A stretch of 64,000 bases of DNA from Pseudanabaena galeata CCNP1313 (lineage in GTDB: Bacteria > Cyanobacteriota > Cyanobacteriia > Pseudanabaenales > Pseudanabaenaceae). The position numbers were made by a program, and so were the translations under genes. Each line of letters opens with the position of its first letter. Within the stretch, counting starts at the first letter, position 1. Under the pieces are notes generated by a model. That model did no database searches. It was not told the DNA's origin and saw only the letters and a program-made list of their open reading frames with translations. The DNA lies in assembly GCF_029910235.1 (NCBI RefSeq), contig NZ_CP112874.1, positions 248,001 to 312,000 of the forward strand. The letters run 5' to 3'. Positions 54,821 through 63,861 of the stretch are shown piece by piece.

Positions 54821-54919
54821 ACACCAATTCACGAAATTGTTGCCACACTTTTGTGGATAAAAAACAAACTCGGCAAGGGATTTTAAGTTAAGAAATGCCT
54901 ACATTTCTTAGCTTGGTAT
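54821..54919. repeat. Family B element, degenerate
   Basis: ACCAATTCACGAAATTGTTGCC… and AAGAAATG-CC-TACATTTCTTAGCTTGGTATA. Confidence 0.7.
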
Positions 54920-55033
54920 AACTTATTTTATGTGGAAAGCTGAACTATCATTTCGTATCTTGTTATAGAATCTGGTTCTTTGGAGACATCAAAGCTACAA
55001 GAAAATTTACTGCTGTAGTTCTTCAATTAGATA

Positions 55034-55114
55034 CAGCGCTTTGGGCTGAATTGGAATTTAGTTATGAGAAATCTTTGAAAGCGTCGCAAAACAACACTTT
55101 CAAAGATTCCTCTG
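55034..55114. repeat. Family A element, degenerate
   Basis: TACAGCGCTTTGGGCT start; core GAAATCTTTGAAAGCG…ACTTTCAAAGATTCC; ends CTGTAA. Confidence 0.65.
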
Positions 55115-55488
55115 TAATGGCTAAAGTTTCAATAGGCTAAGATACAAGCTGTCAGAACAAAAATTGAAGAATTATTGCTTTTGCAAGTTAATGCAAGTTA
55201 ATAATTTATTACAAATTTTATAGAGACAAGCTTGAGAAGGACTAGAATTGGCCAAATTCCAGACTAAACAAGAAGTGCCTGATTGAATGCGACGTATCTA
55301 AATAAATTCAACACCCACGTTTAACCCAGTTGAGTACATACAATTAATATGCAAATCAGAAAAACTTGTAAATTTTCCTGATTTATAGTTAATTAATGCA
55401 TCCTATTCCCTTAACTCAGAATTATAACACAGATTTTTGTAAGAAGATTCATTCCATATAGATAAATGGCAATAGATGGCAATAGATG
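55115..55488. other. Gap with no gene seen
   Basis: About 370 AT-rich bases. Only a short direct repeat is seen near its end (ATGGCAATAG-type units at 55466-55494). No gene. Confidence 0.5.
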
Positions 55489-55617
55489 GCAATTCTCATT
55501 ATGAAACCGATTTTGGTATTTCCTGCGCCCTCGGCACAGGAAATACCAAAATCGGTTTTGGAAAGCCCACCAAAGGCGGGCTTTCCAAAAAAACGATTTT
55601 GGTATTAAGAATTGCTG
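55489..55617. repeat. Family D element
   Basis: AATTCTCATTATGAAACCG start and AAGAATTGCTG end; hairpins GGTATTTCCTG…CAGGAAATACC and GGAAAGCCC-ACCAAAG-GCGGGCTTTCC. Confidence 0.85.
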
Positions 55618-55618
55618 A

Positions 55619-55736
55619 CATAGCTGTCGCCATTCTTGTTAGGACATAAAACCCAGATAGTGTGAGGCGGCGCGAAGCGCCGCCTCACACTATCTGGGTT
55701 TTGATTTGTCCTGATACAGGTGGCTATAGCTATAGA
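55619..55736. repeat. Family F element, uninterrupted
   Basis: ATAGCTGTCGCCATTCTTG to GGTGGCTATAGCTAT with the hairpin 55648-55702 (AAAACCCAGATAGTGTGAGG arms, GAA apex). This is the empty-site version of 43481-43740. Confidence 0.85.
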
Positions 55737-55799
55737 TAAGCAAGAGTGCAAGCGCAGCATGGGCTACAGGGTTTTGAAATTTTATATTTAATTTTGTAA

Positions 55800-56085
55800 A
55801 CTTAAAAATTTGGCAATAAATAGAATTTTAATATACTGAAAAATAGTGGATGACTTTAATTATGAATAGCCATCCACTAGGATTGTTAATAACGATGGAG
55901 TTTATACTTACTTAACAATTATTATGAGAATAAAAATACAGCAATCTAGTAATAGATTAGATGTATTTTTCTATTCACTTAATAATCCCTATTCCCTTAT
56001 TTATAATAACATATGAAAGTCTAATTATGAATCATTTTCTGATCGATTCTTTTTAAAGTAAAGCTGTTGAATTGTTGTGAAAAAT
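55800..56085. repeat. Direct repeat L: copy of the third hybrid kinase gene's tail and downstream region
   Basis: Aligns over about 285 bases with 58959-59242. It includes a terminator-like hairpin (GGATGACTTTAATTATG and CATCCAC), a second hairpin near 55934-55971, and a fragment (about 56025-56085) encoding the kinase C-terminus QLYFKKNRSEN. Confidence 0.9.
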
Positions 56086-56097
56086 TGTGTAATCATT

Positions 56098-56871
56098 TTA
56101 ACCTATGAAACGAATCCCACTTTTAAAAATTCTTATAAATTCTTGTAAATGTGGAGCATCAGCATTGCCTTGCCAAGCTTCAAAAAATAAGATAAACCTA
56201 GCCATATGAAAATAGAATAATCCTTTTAGCTCTGGGGTTAATTCATCTGATGCAATGCTTAAGCCCTTAAACTGTATTTGTTCGCTATCTTCTAGTTCAT
56301 CCATAAGTAATGGACCAATCATATAATTATTTATCCTCCACATTGATAATCTCCACTCTTTTGGAGCTAAATATATAGGAGGGATTTCAGGTAAAATTAC
56401 AGGCTTGTCGTCAACAATTGTCAATAAATATGGTCCTATATCATCTACAAATGGAGCCATATCTTTGTTTTTAGTTGAATTGATATTAAACTCAAACTCT
56501 GCATCTAATAAAGCTAGAAATTCTTGAAATTGTTTGTTTGCGTCTGTTGAGATACTAGGTAACAGGCGCTTTGCTTCAGACTCTAGTCCTTTAACTAAAG
56601 CAGGATGAAGCTGGGTAGTATGGAGTTTGTCTATTTCCCTGATCAAAATATTCAAAAATTCGTCTGGACTTTGGTTCGTAGTCCTCGTAATGGACTTGCC
56701 ACTGGATAATCTCCAGCATTTTAAGGTGTCTCTAGCTGCGTTATGATTTTCTCCTAGTTCCCATTCCTCTGTTTTAGTTAATATTCTTGAATTTAGATCA
56801 CCTTCGATTAAGATTGCTGGGCCCAAATAGTCTGAACCAAATGTTAAACTTATGCCGCTTGATAGTCTCAT
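56098..56871 (-). CDS. Hypothetical protein paired with the DUF4157 protein
   Basis: 257 residues, soluble, no signal peptide. The start RLSSGISLTFGSDYLGPAILIEGD and a C-terminal helical part (GLFYFHMARFILFFEAWQGN) have no match I recognise. It follows the DUF4157 gene in the same direction and lies inside the same direct-repeat-bracketed segment; a MITE separates the two genes. It could be an immunity protein, chaperone or cargo partner, but sequence does not decide. Confidence 0.7.
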   Translation of the reverse strand: MRLSSGISLTFGSDYLGPAILIEGDLNSRILTKTEEWELGENHNAARDTLKCWRLSSGKSITRTTNQSPDEFLNILIREIDKLHTTQLHPALVKGLESEAKRLLPSISTDANKQFQEFLALLDAEFEFNINSTKNKDMAPFVDDIGPYLLTIVDDKPVILPEIPPIYLAPKEWRLSMWRINNYMIGPLLMDELEDSEQIQFKGLSIASDELTPELKGLFYFHMARFILFFEAWQGNADAPHLQEFIRIFKSGIRFIG

Positions 56872-56893
56872 TTTGTACCTTTTGATTTATTAA

Positions 56894-57057
56894 CTGATGT
56901 TACGTGGAAGGAATTCTTGCGATGGCGTAAGTTTAGGGCTGGCACGGGGGCGCAGCCCCTACAAGATCTAAAATTTACAGGTAGGGGCAATCCCCCCGTG
57001 GTTGCCCTGTTATGCTAGCAGCAAGAGGTTCATTATCTGAGTTCCACGTAACATCAG
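56894..57057. mobile_element. MITE-1 copy c (164 bp, inverted)
   Basis: CTGATGTTACGTGG…CCACGTAACATCAG with TTATTAA duplicated on both sides (56887-56893, 57058-57064). Its interior matches copy b. Confidence 0.9.
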
Positions 57058-57165
57058 TTATTAACTTTAAACGATGACGAAGGTAATGAAGCCTTTACCT
57101 CTACTATAAATAAATTTGAAATGACATGACTAAAACTTGGGAAATATCAACTTAATTCGTCTTCG

Positions 57166-58899
57166 TCAATCAGTCCTCTTATGCATGGGATTATACACTA
57201 CGCCGTCAGTTGCGTCTTCGTGACTTTCGGCTTTGTGACTTTCGTCTTCGTCAATTAGTTCCTCGTATTTTTTCCCGTTTATCGTCTTTAGCCTCTTTGT
57301 AGTTGTTACGTCACCGTATTCCTTCTTAGTGAAGTCTGTAATGCTAGGCCACCAAGCACCTTGGCTACCTCCAAGCTCAATGTCTCTTGTATATGAGAAA
57401 TTCGCAAACGTTTTTTCAACTAAATCAAATGTCTTCTCGGCTGATAACATCATTAATTTAGCTTTTACAAAAACCCCAGCTTTTCCGACTATATCTGCAC
57501 TAGCATTGAGTCCTAGGTTTAGAGCGTAACTCTTAGTACTAAAATTGGCAGTACCTCCTAAGGTTCCTGTCAATTCCGCAGTACCACCTAAAGCTCCAAA
57601 TATTCCTCCTTCTAATCCCACAACATTGGCAACTCCAGCTCCAACTCCAGCTGTAGCTTGTATCTCTAAGCCCATAGTTCCTGTTACACCAGCATCACTA
57701 ATGCTCAAAGTCTTTTCGTCTCCAGTTTTGATCGAATATGTACCACCCGAAATTGTAAATGAGACTTTAGGAGTAATTGCTAAACCAGCAGTAGCATATG
57801 CGCCAGGCGCAAATGGTATGTCAATACTTGCACCAAGACTAGGGAGTTTGAGGGCAAATTCCTTTGATGGTAAAGCTCCTTCTAAGTCAACTCCAGATCT
57901 TCCTATTTTAAGTTCTTGATCGCCCCATATAGGGATAGTTACAACGCCATTTTGATACGATAAAGGTCCTGCCTCAATTTTAACTCCATCTTCTTCTTCC
58001 TCAACTGATTCACTATCATCTAGCAGGGCTTCCTGATCATTATCGTCATCTAGTTGCTGATAACCTTGCTTTTTCTTCTTGCCAAATCCAAACAAACGTT
58101 GAATTCTTTCATCACCTACCGATGATGTAGTGGTCGGTTGCGGCGATCGCTGCACTGCTCCTCCATTCTGCTGCACCACATGAGTCAACTCATGGGCGAT
58201 CAACTCTTGCCCACCTCGACTACTCGGCTCATATGCTCCCTGCCGAAAGAACACATCTTGCCCTGTCGTAAAAGCCTTCGCTTGAATTGATTGATTTAAT
58301 TGATCGGATTGTGAATCTGTATGTACCTTTACGCCACTAAAGTCTGCTCCCATCGCCTGTCCCATAGATCTTTGCAGGTTTGCAGCTAGTGGCTGACCGC
58401 CACCTCTTGCGCTTTGAATTGATGACTCCAACTCCGTTGATGCATCACCTCCACCTACATTTTCGCGCCTTTGTAGCGGCTTCTTTCGCAGTTTATTGCC
58501 CTGTGGCAATGCGTCTCGTTGGATAGATTGATTTTGGATCGGCGTATTAATTTGTTGAACGACTTTTGAAGCAGTATCATCAGCTTCTTTTTCGTATTTG
58601 TCGTTTGGTTCGCCGATCGCTAATTTTGCTTGGATTGACCGATTTTGCGCGATCGCTTTCAATCGATTTTCAGGCTTCCTTTGCACTGAGGATGCTGGCT
58701 CTGGGGGTGGCGAATTAATTAGTCTTTCTAATATATTTGGAGAATATTTTTGTTGATGCTCACTCTTTTCTGTTTTTTCTGTTGAAGGAGATTCAGCCGA
58801 ACCCGCTTCAATAGGAGCAAATGGTCTGGTTTGAAGATTTAGAGTTGTAGGCGCTACGGAACTTGCAGTTTTAGGAGAGTTTTCGTGATTAGATTTCAT
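57166..58899 (-). CDS. eCIS-core (DUF4157) domain protein, possible injection-system cargo or toxin
   Basis: 577 residues. N-terminal 1-110 is polar with an IQAKLAIGEPNDKYEKEAD motif that often precedes DUF4157. The eCIS-core domain (about 170-250) has SMGQAMGADFSGVKVHTDSQS, AFTTGQDVFFRQGAYEP and zinc-site HELTHVVQQ. About 300-520 is a Gly/Ala/Thr-rich, beta-strand-like region (FGALGGTAELTGTLGGTANF) that may be the effector part. Such proteins are commonly cargo of extracellular or thylakoid contractile injection systems. No structural eCIS gene lies in the window. Confidence 0.82.
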   Translation of the reverse strand: MKSNHENSPKTASSVAPTTLNLQTRPFAPIEAGSAESPSTEKTEKSEHQQKYSPNILERLINSPPPEPASSVQRKPENRLKAIAQNRSIQAKLAIGEPNDKYEKEADDTASKVVQQINTPIQNQSIQRDALPQGNKLRKKPLQRRENVGGGDASTELESSIQSARGGGQPLAANLQRSMGQAMGADFSGVKVHTDSQSDQLNQSIQAKAFTTGQDVFFRQGAYEPSSRGGQELIAHELTHVVQQNGGAVQRSPQPTTTSSVGDERIQRLFGFGKKKKQGYQQLDDDNDQEALLDDSESVEEEEDGVKIEAGPLSYQNGVVTIPIWGDQELKIGRSGVDLEGALPSKEFALKLPSLGASIDIPFAPGAYATAGLAITPKVSFTISGGTYSIKTGDEKTLSISDAGVTGTMGLEIQATAGVGAGVANVVGLEGGIFGALGGTAELTGTLGGTANFSTKSYALNLGLNASADIVGKAGVFVKAKLMMLSAEKTFDLVEKTFANFSYTRDIELGGSQGAWWPSITDFTKKEYGDVTTTKRLKTINGKKYEELIDEDESHKAESHEDATDGVVYNPMHKRTD

Positions 58900-58958
58900 G
58901 CCAAAATAGCTCTTCTGCTATTGAATTAAATACAATCAGAGCAAATTTATATTGATAA

Positions 58959-59242
58959 ACTTAAAAGTTTGGCAATACTAGAATTTTGATGATCTAAAAA
59001 ATAATGGATGACTTTAATTATGGGTAGCCATCCACTAGGAGTGTTAATAACAATGGAATTTATACTTGCTTAACAAATATTAAGAGAACAAAAATACAGC
59101 AATCTAGTAATAGATTAGATGTATTTTTTTATTCACTTAATAATCCCTATTCCCTTGTTTATAATAACATATAAAATTCAAATCATGATTTATTTTCTGA
59201 TCGATTCTTTTTAAAGTAAAGCTGTTGAATTGTTGTAAAAAG
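58959..59242. repeat. Direct repeat R: tail of the third hybrid kinase gene and downstream region
   Basis: Partner of 55800-56085, about 3159 bases away. It contains the true kinase stop codon (59183) and its hairpin terminators. Most positions match by eye. Confidence 0.9.
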
Positions 59243-61834
59243 TAGCTTTAATTTAATCGGTTTGCTAATGTAGTCATCTGCTCCTGCGGCGAGACATTTT
59301 TCGCGATCGCTTTCCATCGCTAAGGCAGTAATAGCAACAATTAGTTTGTTAAATCCATTGCTGCGGATATATTTAATTGCCTCAAGTCCATCCATTTTTG
59401 GCATTTGAATATCCATCAGTATTAGATCTGGTGACTCCTTTTGCACTAGATCGATCGCCTCTTGTCCATTTCTTGCAATTCTCAAGCGAAAGCCTCTCGC
59501 TTCTAGATAGGAAGAAAGCATTAAGACGCTATCTTCGTTATCTTCAGCTAACAAAACCAGAGGAAATTCGTAATCACTGTCAATTTCTGCGCTTACGGAT
59601 GTCGTGGTATTTGCTAGCTGTTGAGGTAAATAAGACATACTCCTTGAATAGGGAAGTGCGATCGCAAAGCGACTACCTACACCTAATTCACTTGTGGCAC
59701 TGACATATCCACCATGCAATTCGACTATCTTTTTGACTAAGGCTAATCCTAAACCAGTACCATCATATTGGCGATTGAGAGGGCTATCAATTTGGATAAA
59801 AGGTTGAAATAGCTTTTGTAAGTTATCAGATGTAATACCGATACCTGTATCTATTACAGCCAAAGATACCCAAGCTTGGGGGCTATTTTCATTGGAGATA
59901 CTCAGAGCGTATTCTAGGGTGATTTTGCCTCCCGACGGGGTAAATTTGATCGCATTACTGAGTAGGTTAATTAATACTTGACGGATACGACGCTCATCAA
60001 GGGATGTTTCTAGTTCAGATGGAGCGCCCCTTAAGTCTAACTGCAAGTTTTTTTGGATTGCCATCTGTCGGACAAACATCATACTAGATTGGCAAATATC
60101 TTTAATATTTGAAGATTGACAGTCTAAAGTCATTTCATCAGCTTCAATCTTGGCAAGATCGAGGATGTCATTAATTAACTCCAGTAGATGATTGCCACTG
60201 TTTTCGACGACCTTCAACATACGCTTTTGCTTTTCTTGGATTTTTCCAAAGACTCCTTCAGATAAACTTTCTGTAATACCGAGGATGGCATTAAGAGGGG
60301 TGCGAAGCTCATGACTCATATTCGCGAGAAACTCATCTTTGAGGATTGTTGCTCTTAATAGTTCCTGATTTGTAGTTTGTAGGAGAGCTTCAGCTTTTTT
60401 GCGATCGCTAATATCTTTACTAATGCCTAAAAACCCGATAATTTGCTCCTTCTCATCCCTAAGAGCCGATATTGATAGAGAGAGGGGAAAACGAGATCCA
60501 TCTTTACGGATGCCTGTCCATTCTTCCTCAGAAGTAATTCCTAGAGATGCTTTAGTTGTAAATATCGCCAACCCATTAATATCTTGATCTAATTCCGCAG
60601 AGACAGTTATCGCCCGTTCCACTAGTTCTTGAGCATCATGAAAGATTTCAGGAGTAAACTGTCCGACAATCTCTCCCATGCAGTAACCAAACATTTGTTC
60701 AGCACCATGATTGAAAACCTGAATGATGCCATTAAGATCGGTGGTAATAATCGAGTATTCAGTACTATCGAGGATGGTGCGTTGTAGTTTGTTGACTTGC
60801 CAAAGTTCGTTGGTACGTTGTTCAATTGTTGTTTCCAAGGATTGATTGAGTTCCTGAAGTGCTTGCTGAGCTTGTCGGCGATCGCTAATATCTCGCACCA
60901 ACCATCGTAAAGTTGTGCCGTTATCTGATAAACGGGTCTTAGAGACTGAAACTTCTACAGGACAATAATAATCATGTGCCCGTTTGAGGGACATCTCCCA
61001 CGTTAATTTTTCACAATCACTAAAATCTCCACGGAGTTTTTTGTGAAACAATGTCTGATCTGAAGGCTCGACATACATAACTAAGGACTTGCCACACAAT
61101 TGTTCTTGCGAGATTGCTAGAAAATTGCAAATTGCCACATTGGCTGATGAAATTACACCTAAGCGATCGGTAACTAAATAGCCATCGGGGGCAAAATCAA
61201 ATAAATCTTGGTATTGATACTGTATGTTTTCTAGGTCAATATTCCGAAGTCTTAATTCTTCTTCAATAGTCTTTAATTCTTCAATATGTAGCTGTAGTTC
61301 TTCATATGTGTCTAATAGTAAAGAAAGGCATGACGCATCTTGGACTTGCATGTCTTGAAGATTTAAAGGATTTTGCGATATCTTATACCTGTTGGAGTTG
61401 CTTTCTAAAACCTTCTCCGCCAATAGGTCGATTAAATCATTTTGAGTCAATACTCCGACTAAGCGATCGCCATTTAGTACAGGCAAACGACTAATTTGAT
61501 AAGAATAGAACAATACTAAGGCAGACTTCATATCTGTTAGTTCTGATTCTTGGATCGTAATCACAGGACTACACATCTCATCTTTCACCAGCAACTGGTC
61601 AAAGGTGCAACCCTTTAGACTAATTCGGGTAATATCTTCCCTAGTGAGAATACCGAGCAAGTCACTTCCTGAGTCAATTTCATCACTCGCCATAACCAAG
61701 ACGTAGCTAGAATCTGCCTCCCGCATTTTGGCGATCGCTTCTAAAACAGTTGTATAAGGATCAACTACTAGAGGACTACGGTTCTTAATTTGCGAATTTA
61801 TTTGTACTACTTCAAAATTGAAGTTTGTCACCAC
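59183..61834 (-). CDS. Hybrid histidine kinase with CBS and PAS domains
   Basis: 883 residues, GTG start at 61834 (weak; no better ATG near). Tandem CBS pair (about 10-145: VLEAIAKMREADSSYVLVM, ISRLPVLNGDRLVGVLTQNDL), a coiled-coil linker, PAS (about 205-330) and PAS-PAC (about 350-480), HisKA with His near 508 (NMSHELRTPLNA), HATPase (DTGIGI, GTGLGLALV), receiver with ILMDIQMPKMDG and YISKPIK. CBS domains suggest an adenosine-nucleotide or ion signal. Cytosolic. The 3' end of this gene is duplicated at 55800-56085. Confidence 0.93.
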   Translation of the reverse strand: MVTNFNFEVVQINSQIKNRSPLVVDPYTTVLEAIAKMREADSSYVLVMASDEIDSGSDLLGILTREDITRISLKGCTFDQLLVKDEMCSPVITIQESELTDMKSALVLFYSYQISRLPVLNGDRLVGVLTQNDLIDLLAEKVLESNSNRYKISQNPLNLQDMQVQDASCLSLLLDTYEELQLHIEELKTIEEELRLRNIDLENIQYQYQDLFDFAPDGYLVTDRLGVISSANVAICNFLAISQEQLCGKSLVMYVEPSDQTLFHKKLRGDFSDCEKLTWEMSLKRAHDYYCPVEVSVSKTRLSDNGTTLRWLVRDISDRRQAQQALQELNQSLETTIEQRTNELWQVNKLQRTILDSTEYSIITTDLNGIIQVFNHGAEQMFGYCMGEIVGQFTPEIFHDAQELVERAITVSAELDQDINGLAIFTTKASLGITSEEEWTGIRKDGSRFPLSLSISALRDEKEQIIGFLGISKDISDRKKAEALLQTTNQELLRATILKDEFLANMSHELRTPLNAILGITESLSEGVFGKIQEKQKRMLKVVENSGNHLLELINDILDLAKIEADEMTLDCQSSNIKDICQSSMMFVRQMAIQKNLQLDLRGAPSELETSLDERRIRQVLINLLSNAIKFTPSGGKITLEYALSISNENSPQAWVSLAVIDTGIGITSDNLQKLFQPFIQIDSPLNRQYDGTGLGLALVKKIVELHGGYVSATSELGVGSRFAIALPYSRSMSYLPQQLANTTTSVSAEIDSDYEFPLVLLAEDNEDSVLMLSSYLEARGFRLRIARNGQEAIDLVQKESPDLILMDIQMPKMDGLEAIKYIRSNGFNKLIVAITALAMESDREKCLAAGADDYISKPIKLKLLFTTIQQLYFKKNRSENKS

Positions 61835-61870
61835 AGTTATACCTATAATTGGTAAATGTAAGATAAGTTA

Positions 61871-62035
61871 CTGATGTTACGTGGAACTCAGATGATGAAT
61901 CTCTTGTTGCTAGCACGACAGGGCAACCACGGGGGGATTGCCCCTACTCCAATAATTTAGATTTTTGTAGGGGCTGTGCCCCCGTGCCAGCCCTAGACTT
62001 AGATGATCGTAGGAATTCTATCCACGTAACATCAG
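61871..62035. mobile_element. MITE-1 copy d (165 bp)
   Basis: CTGATGTTACGTGG…CCACGTAACATCAG, target duplication TAAGTTA on both sides (61864-61870, 62036-62042). Nearly identical inside to copy a at 43504. Confidence 0.92.
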
Positions 62036-62050
62036 TAAGTTATTTAAGTA

Positions 62051-62144
62051 TTAGGACTTACGCAGAACATCTCACCATAAGGGCAATTCATGAATTGCTC
62101 TTATGGTGTCATGAGGGTGTTAAGTCTTTTTTGCGTAAGTTCTA
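62051..62144. repeat. Repeat with AGGACTTACGCA ends
   Basis: TTAGGACTTACGCA…TGCGTAAGTTCTA ends around hairpin CCATAAG-GGCAATTC-…CTTATGG. Confidence 0.75.
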
Positions 62145-62303
62145 GAAACTATTTAAGAATTAATTTCTGCGGTTAAAAGTCCTAAGAGTTCCCATCAATC
62201 TCCCTCAAAAAGAGGGAAGATTTAAATTCTCCCCCCTTAAAAAGCTACCTTGTACGCACAAGTCGGACTTACTCCCTCTAATTCCCCCTTGCAAAGGCTA
62301 CCA

Positions 62304-62452
62304 TGTACACACAAGTCTCTCTGTCTACGTTTGAGGGTTTAGATCCCCCCAGCCCTCCTTAAAAAGGGGGGATAATTTTCTTCTTCCCCCTTTTTAAGGG
62401 GGATTGAGGGGGATCATTAGTAACTCACGCAATAGCTGATGACTTGTGTGCA
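62304..62452. repeat. Element G (same repeat as in the pstCA linker)
   Basis: Ends TGTACACACAAGTC/GACTTGTGTGCA; interior G/C-run hairpins and GGGGGATCATTAGTAACT. Parts recur in 40818-41132. A decayed second copy lies upstream (about 62240). With copy d it fills the 740-base gap. Confidence 0.8.
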
Positions 62453-62574
62453 CCCCTAGCCTTAAGGGGGGATGGGTGAATCTAGACAATTCTCAAATAG
62501 TTTCTTAATTATCATCTCTTCACTTTATTTTTAACACTCATTAAGGAAGAATCAAAAATAGAATAGCACTAAAA

Positions 62575-63861
62575 TCACCAATGATCCAACATGAAATCTT
62601 GATTTTCGTTCATAAACTCAAATAGTTCCACAGCGAAAAAATTACCGATGAGCCTTGCTGGACTTCGTGATCTCTGGTATCTATCCTCTGGCATCCATCC
62701 ATTAGTTGTATTATTTAGCCATTGGATATTTGACGGATATTCTGCCGTAGCGCGATCGCCTCCAGTCACATTGACCATCACTACATCATTTTTAGGGAAA
62801 TTGTCATTGCGAGCCATTTTTATAATTCCTGCGATCGCAGCCGATGCAGAAAAACATGGAGAAATACCTTCATACTCCTCTACTGCTTGACGTGCTTCCC
62901 GAATTTCAGCTTCACTCACCGCAATGAAAGCACCATTACTCTCTATCACAATGCGTCTGATATGAGGATAAGCCCTCGTAGGATCTCCTCGTAAAATTGA
63001 TGAAGCAATCCCCTTGGGCTTTTTTACGACATATTCTGATGCGATCGTCTCGCTATTATTAGCAAAGGCGCGAACCATTGGCGCACAGGTATCTTGTTGC
63101 ACACACAATAGCTTGGGTAGGTGCTTGATCCGTTTAAGTTGATAAAGTTCTTTAGCCGCCTTATAGTTACCATAGACTCCCATCCCACTCGATACTGCTT
63201 GTACATACCAATCTATAGTCTGAGGGATTTGCTCGCTCGCCTCCAGAAAAGTCATTTTTAGCCCCTCGCGGCGACCGATATTAAAAAATCCTCGTTCGGC
63301 AACTAATTTGTTCTCGCGAGCGAAAACCCCAGCATATGCAAAAGCATCAACGAAACTAGCATCACGCAACCCAAAATGAGTTACTTGCGAATGGTCTGCA
63401 TGTTGAACGCGGGATACAAAATTTTCGGCAGTAAATAAATAAAGATGCATTTCGGGATATGCTTGAATCTCATAGGCGTATGCAGTCGAGCTATTGCCAG
63501 TGGAAGATATACAGAACGAACGCACTCCTCGCTCATAAAGATAGGCAAGTGATACTGCCGCCATTCGATCCTTAGTAGATCTGGTGGGTAATACCGTCTC
63601 ATTCTTCAAATAAAGTGAAGGCATCCCCAGCTTTTGCCCAAGTCTGGTGGCATGAATTACAGGAGTATACCTAGCAACAGGTAAGCGATCGTGTAAACTT
63701 TCAATCGGGAGTAGCTCAGCAAAACGAATAAAAGGATTAGGCGAATCGTATAGATGTACTTTTTCTAGAGGATATTTGACATCGATCATGCCGCCACAGT
63801 CACAAAATGGATGGAATCCTGTCGTAATCTCATTTTTGCAACTAATGCACAGGTGTTTCAT
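62575..63861 (-). CDS. Threonine-synthase-like PLP-dependent enzyme
   Basis: 428 residues. The N-terminus has a zinc-ribbon pattern (CISC…CDCGG), then PVARYTPVIHATRLG and LKNETVLPTRSTKDRMA with the PLP Lys in the STKDR segment, TGNSSTAYA phosphate loop, and GDRATAEYP late. The family (tryptophan synthase beta fold) includes threonine synthase and cysteate or diaminopropionate enzymes. The fold is clear, the substrate is not. Confidence 0.82.
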   Translation of the reverse strand: MKHLCISCKNEITTGFHPFCDCGGMIDVKYPLEKVHLYDSPNPFIRFAELLPIESLHDRLPVARYTPVIHATRLGQKLGMPSLYLKNETVLPTRSTKDRMAAVSLAYLYERGVRSFCISSTGNSSTAYAYEIQAYPEMHLYLFTAENFVSRVQHADHSQVTHFGLRDASFVDAFAYAGVFARENKLVAERGFFNIGRREGLKMTFLEASEQIPQTIDWYVQAVSSGMGVYGNYKAAKELYQLKRIKHLPKLLCVQQDTCAPMVRAFANNSETIASEYVVKKPKGIASSILRGDPTRAYPHIRRIVIESNGAFIAVSEAEIREARQAVEEYEGISPCFSASAAIAGIIKMARNDNFPKNDVVMVNVTGGDRATAEYPSNIQWLNNTTNGWMPEDRYQRSRSPARLIGNFFAVELFEFMNENQDFMLDHW

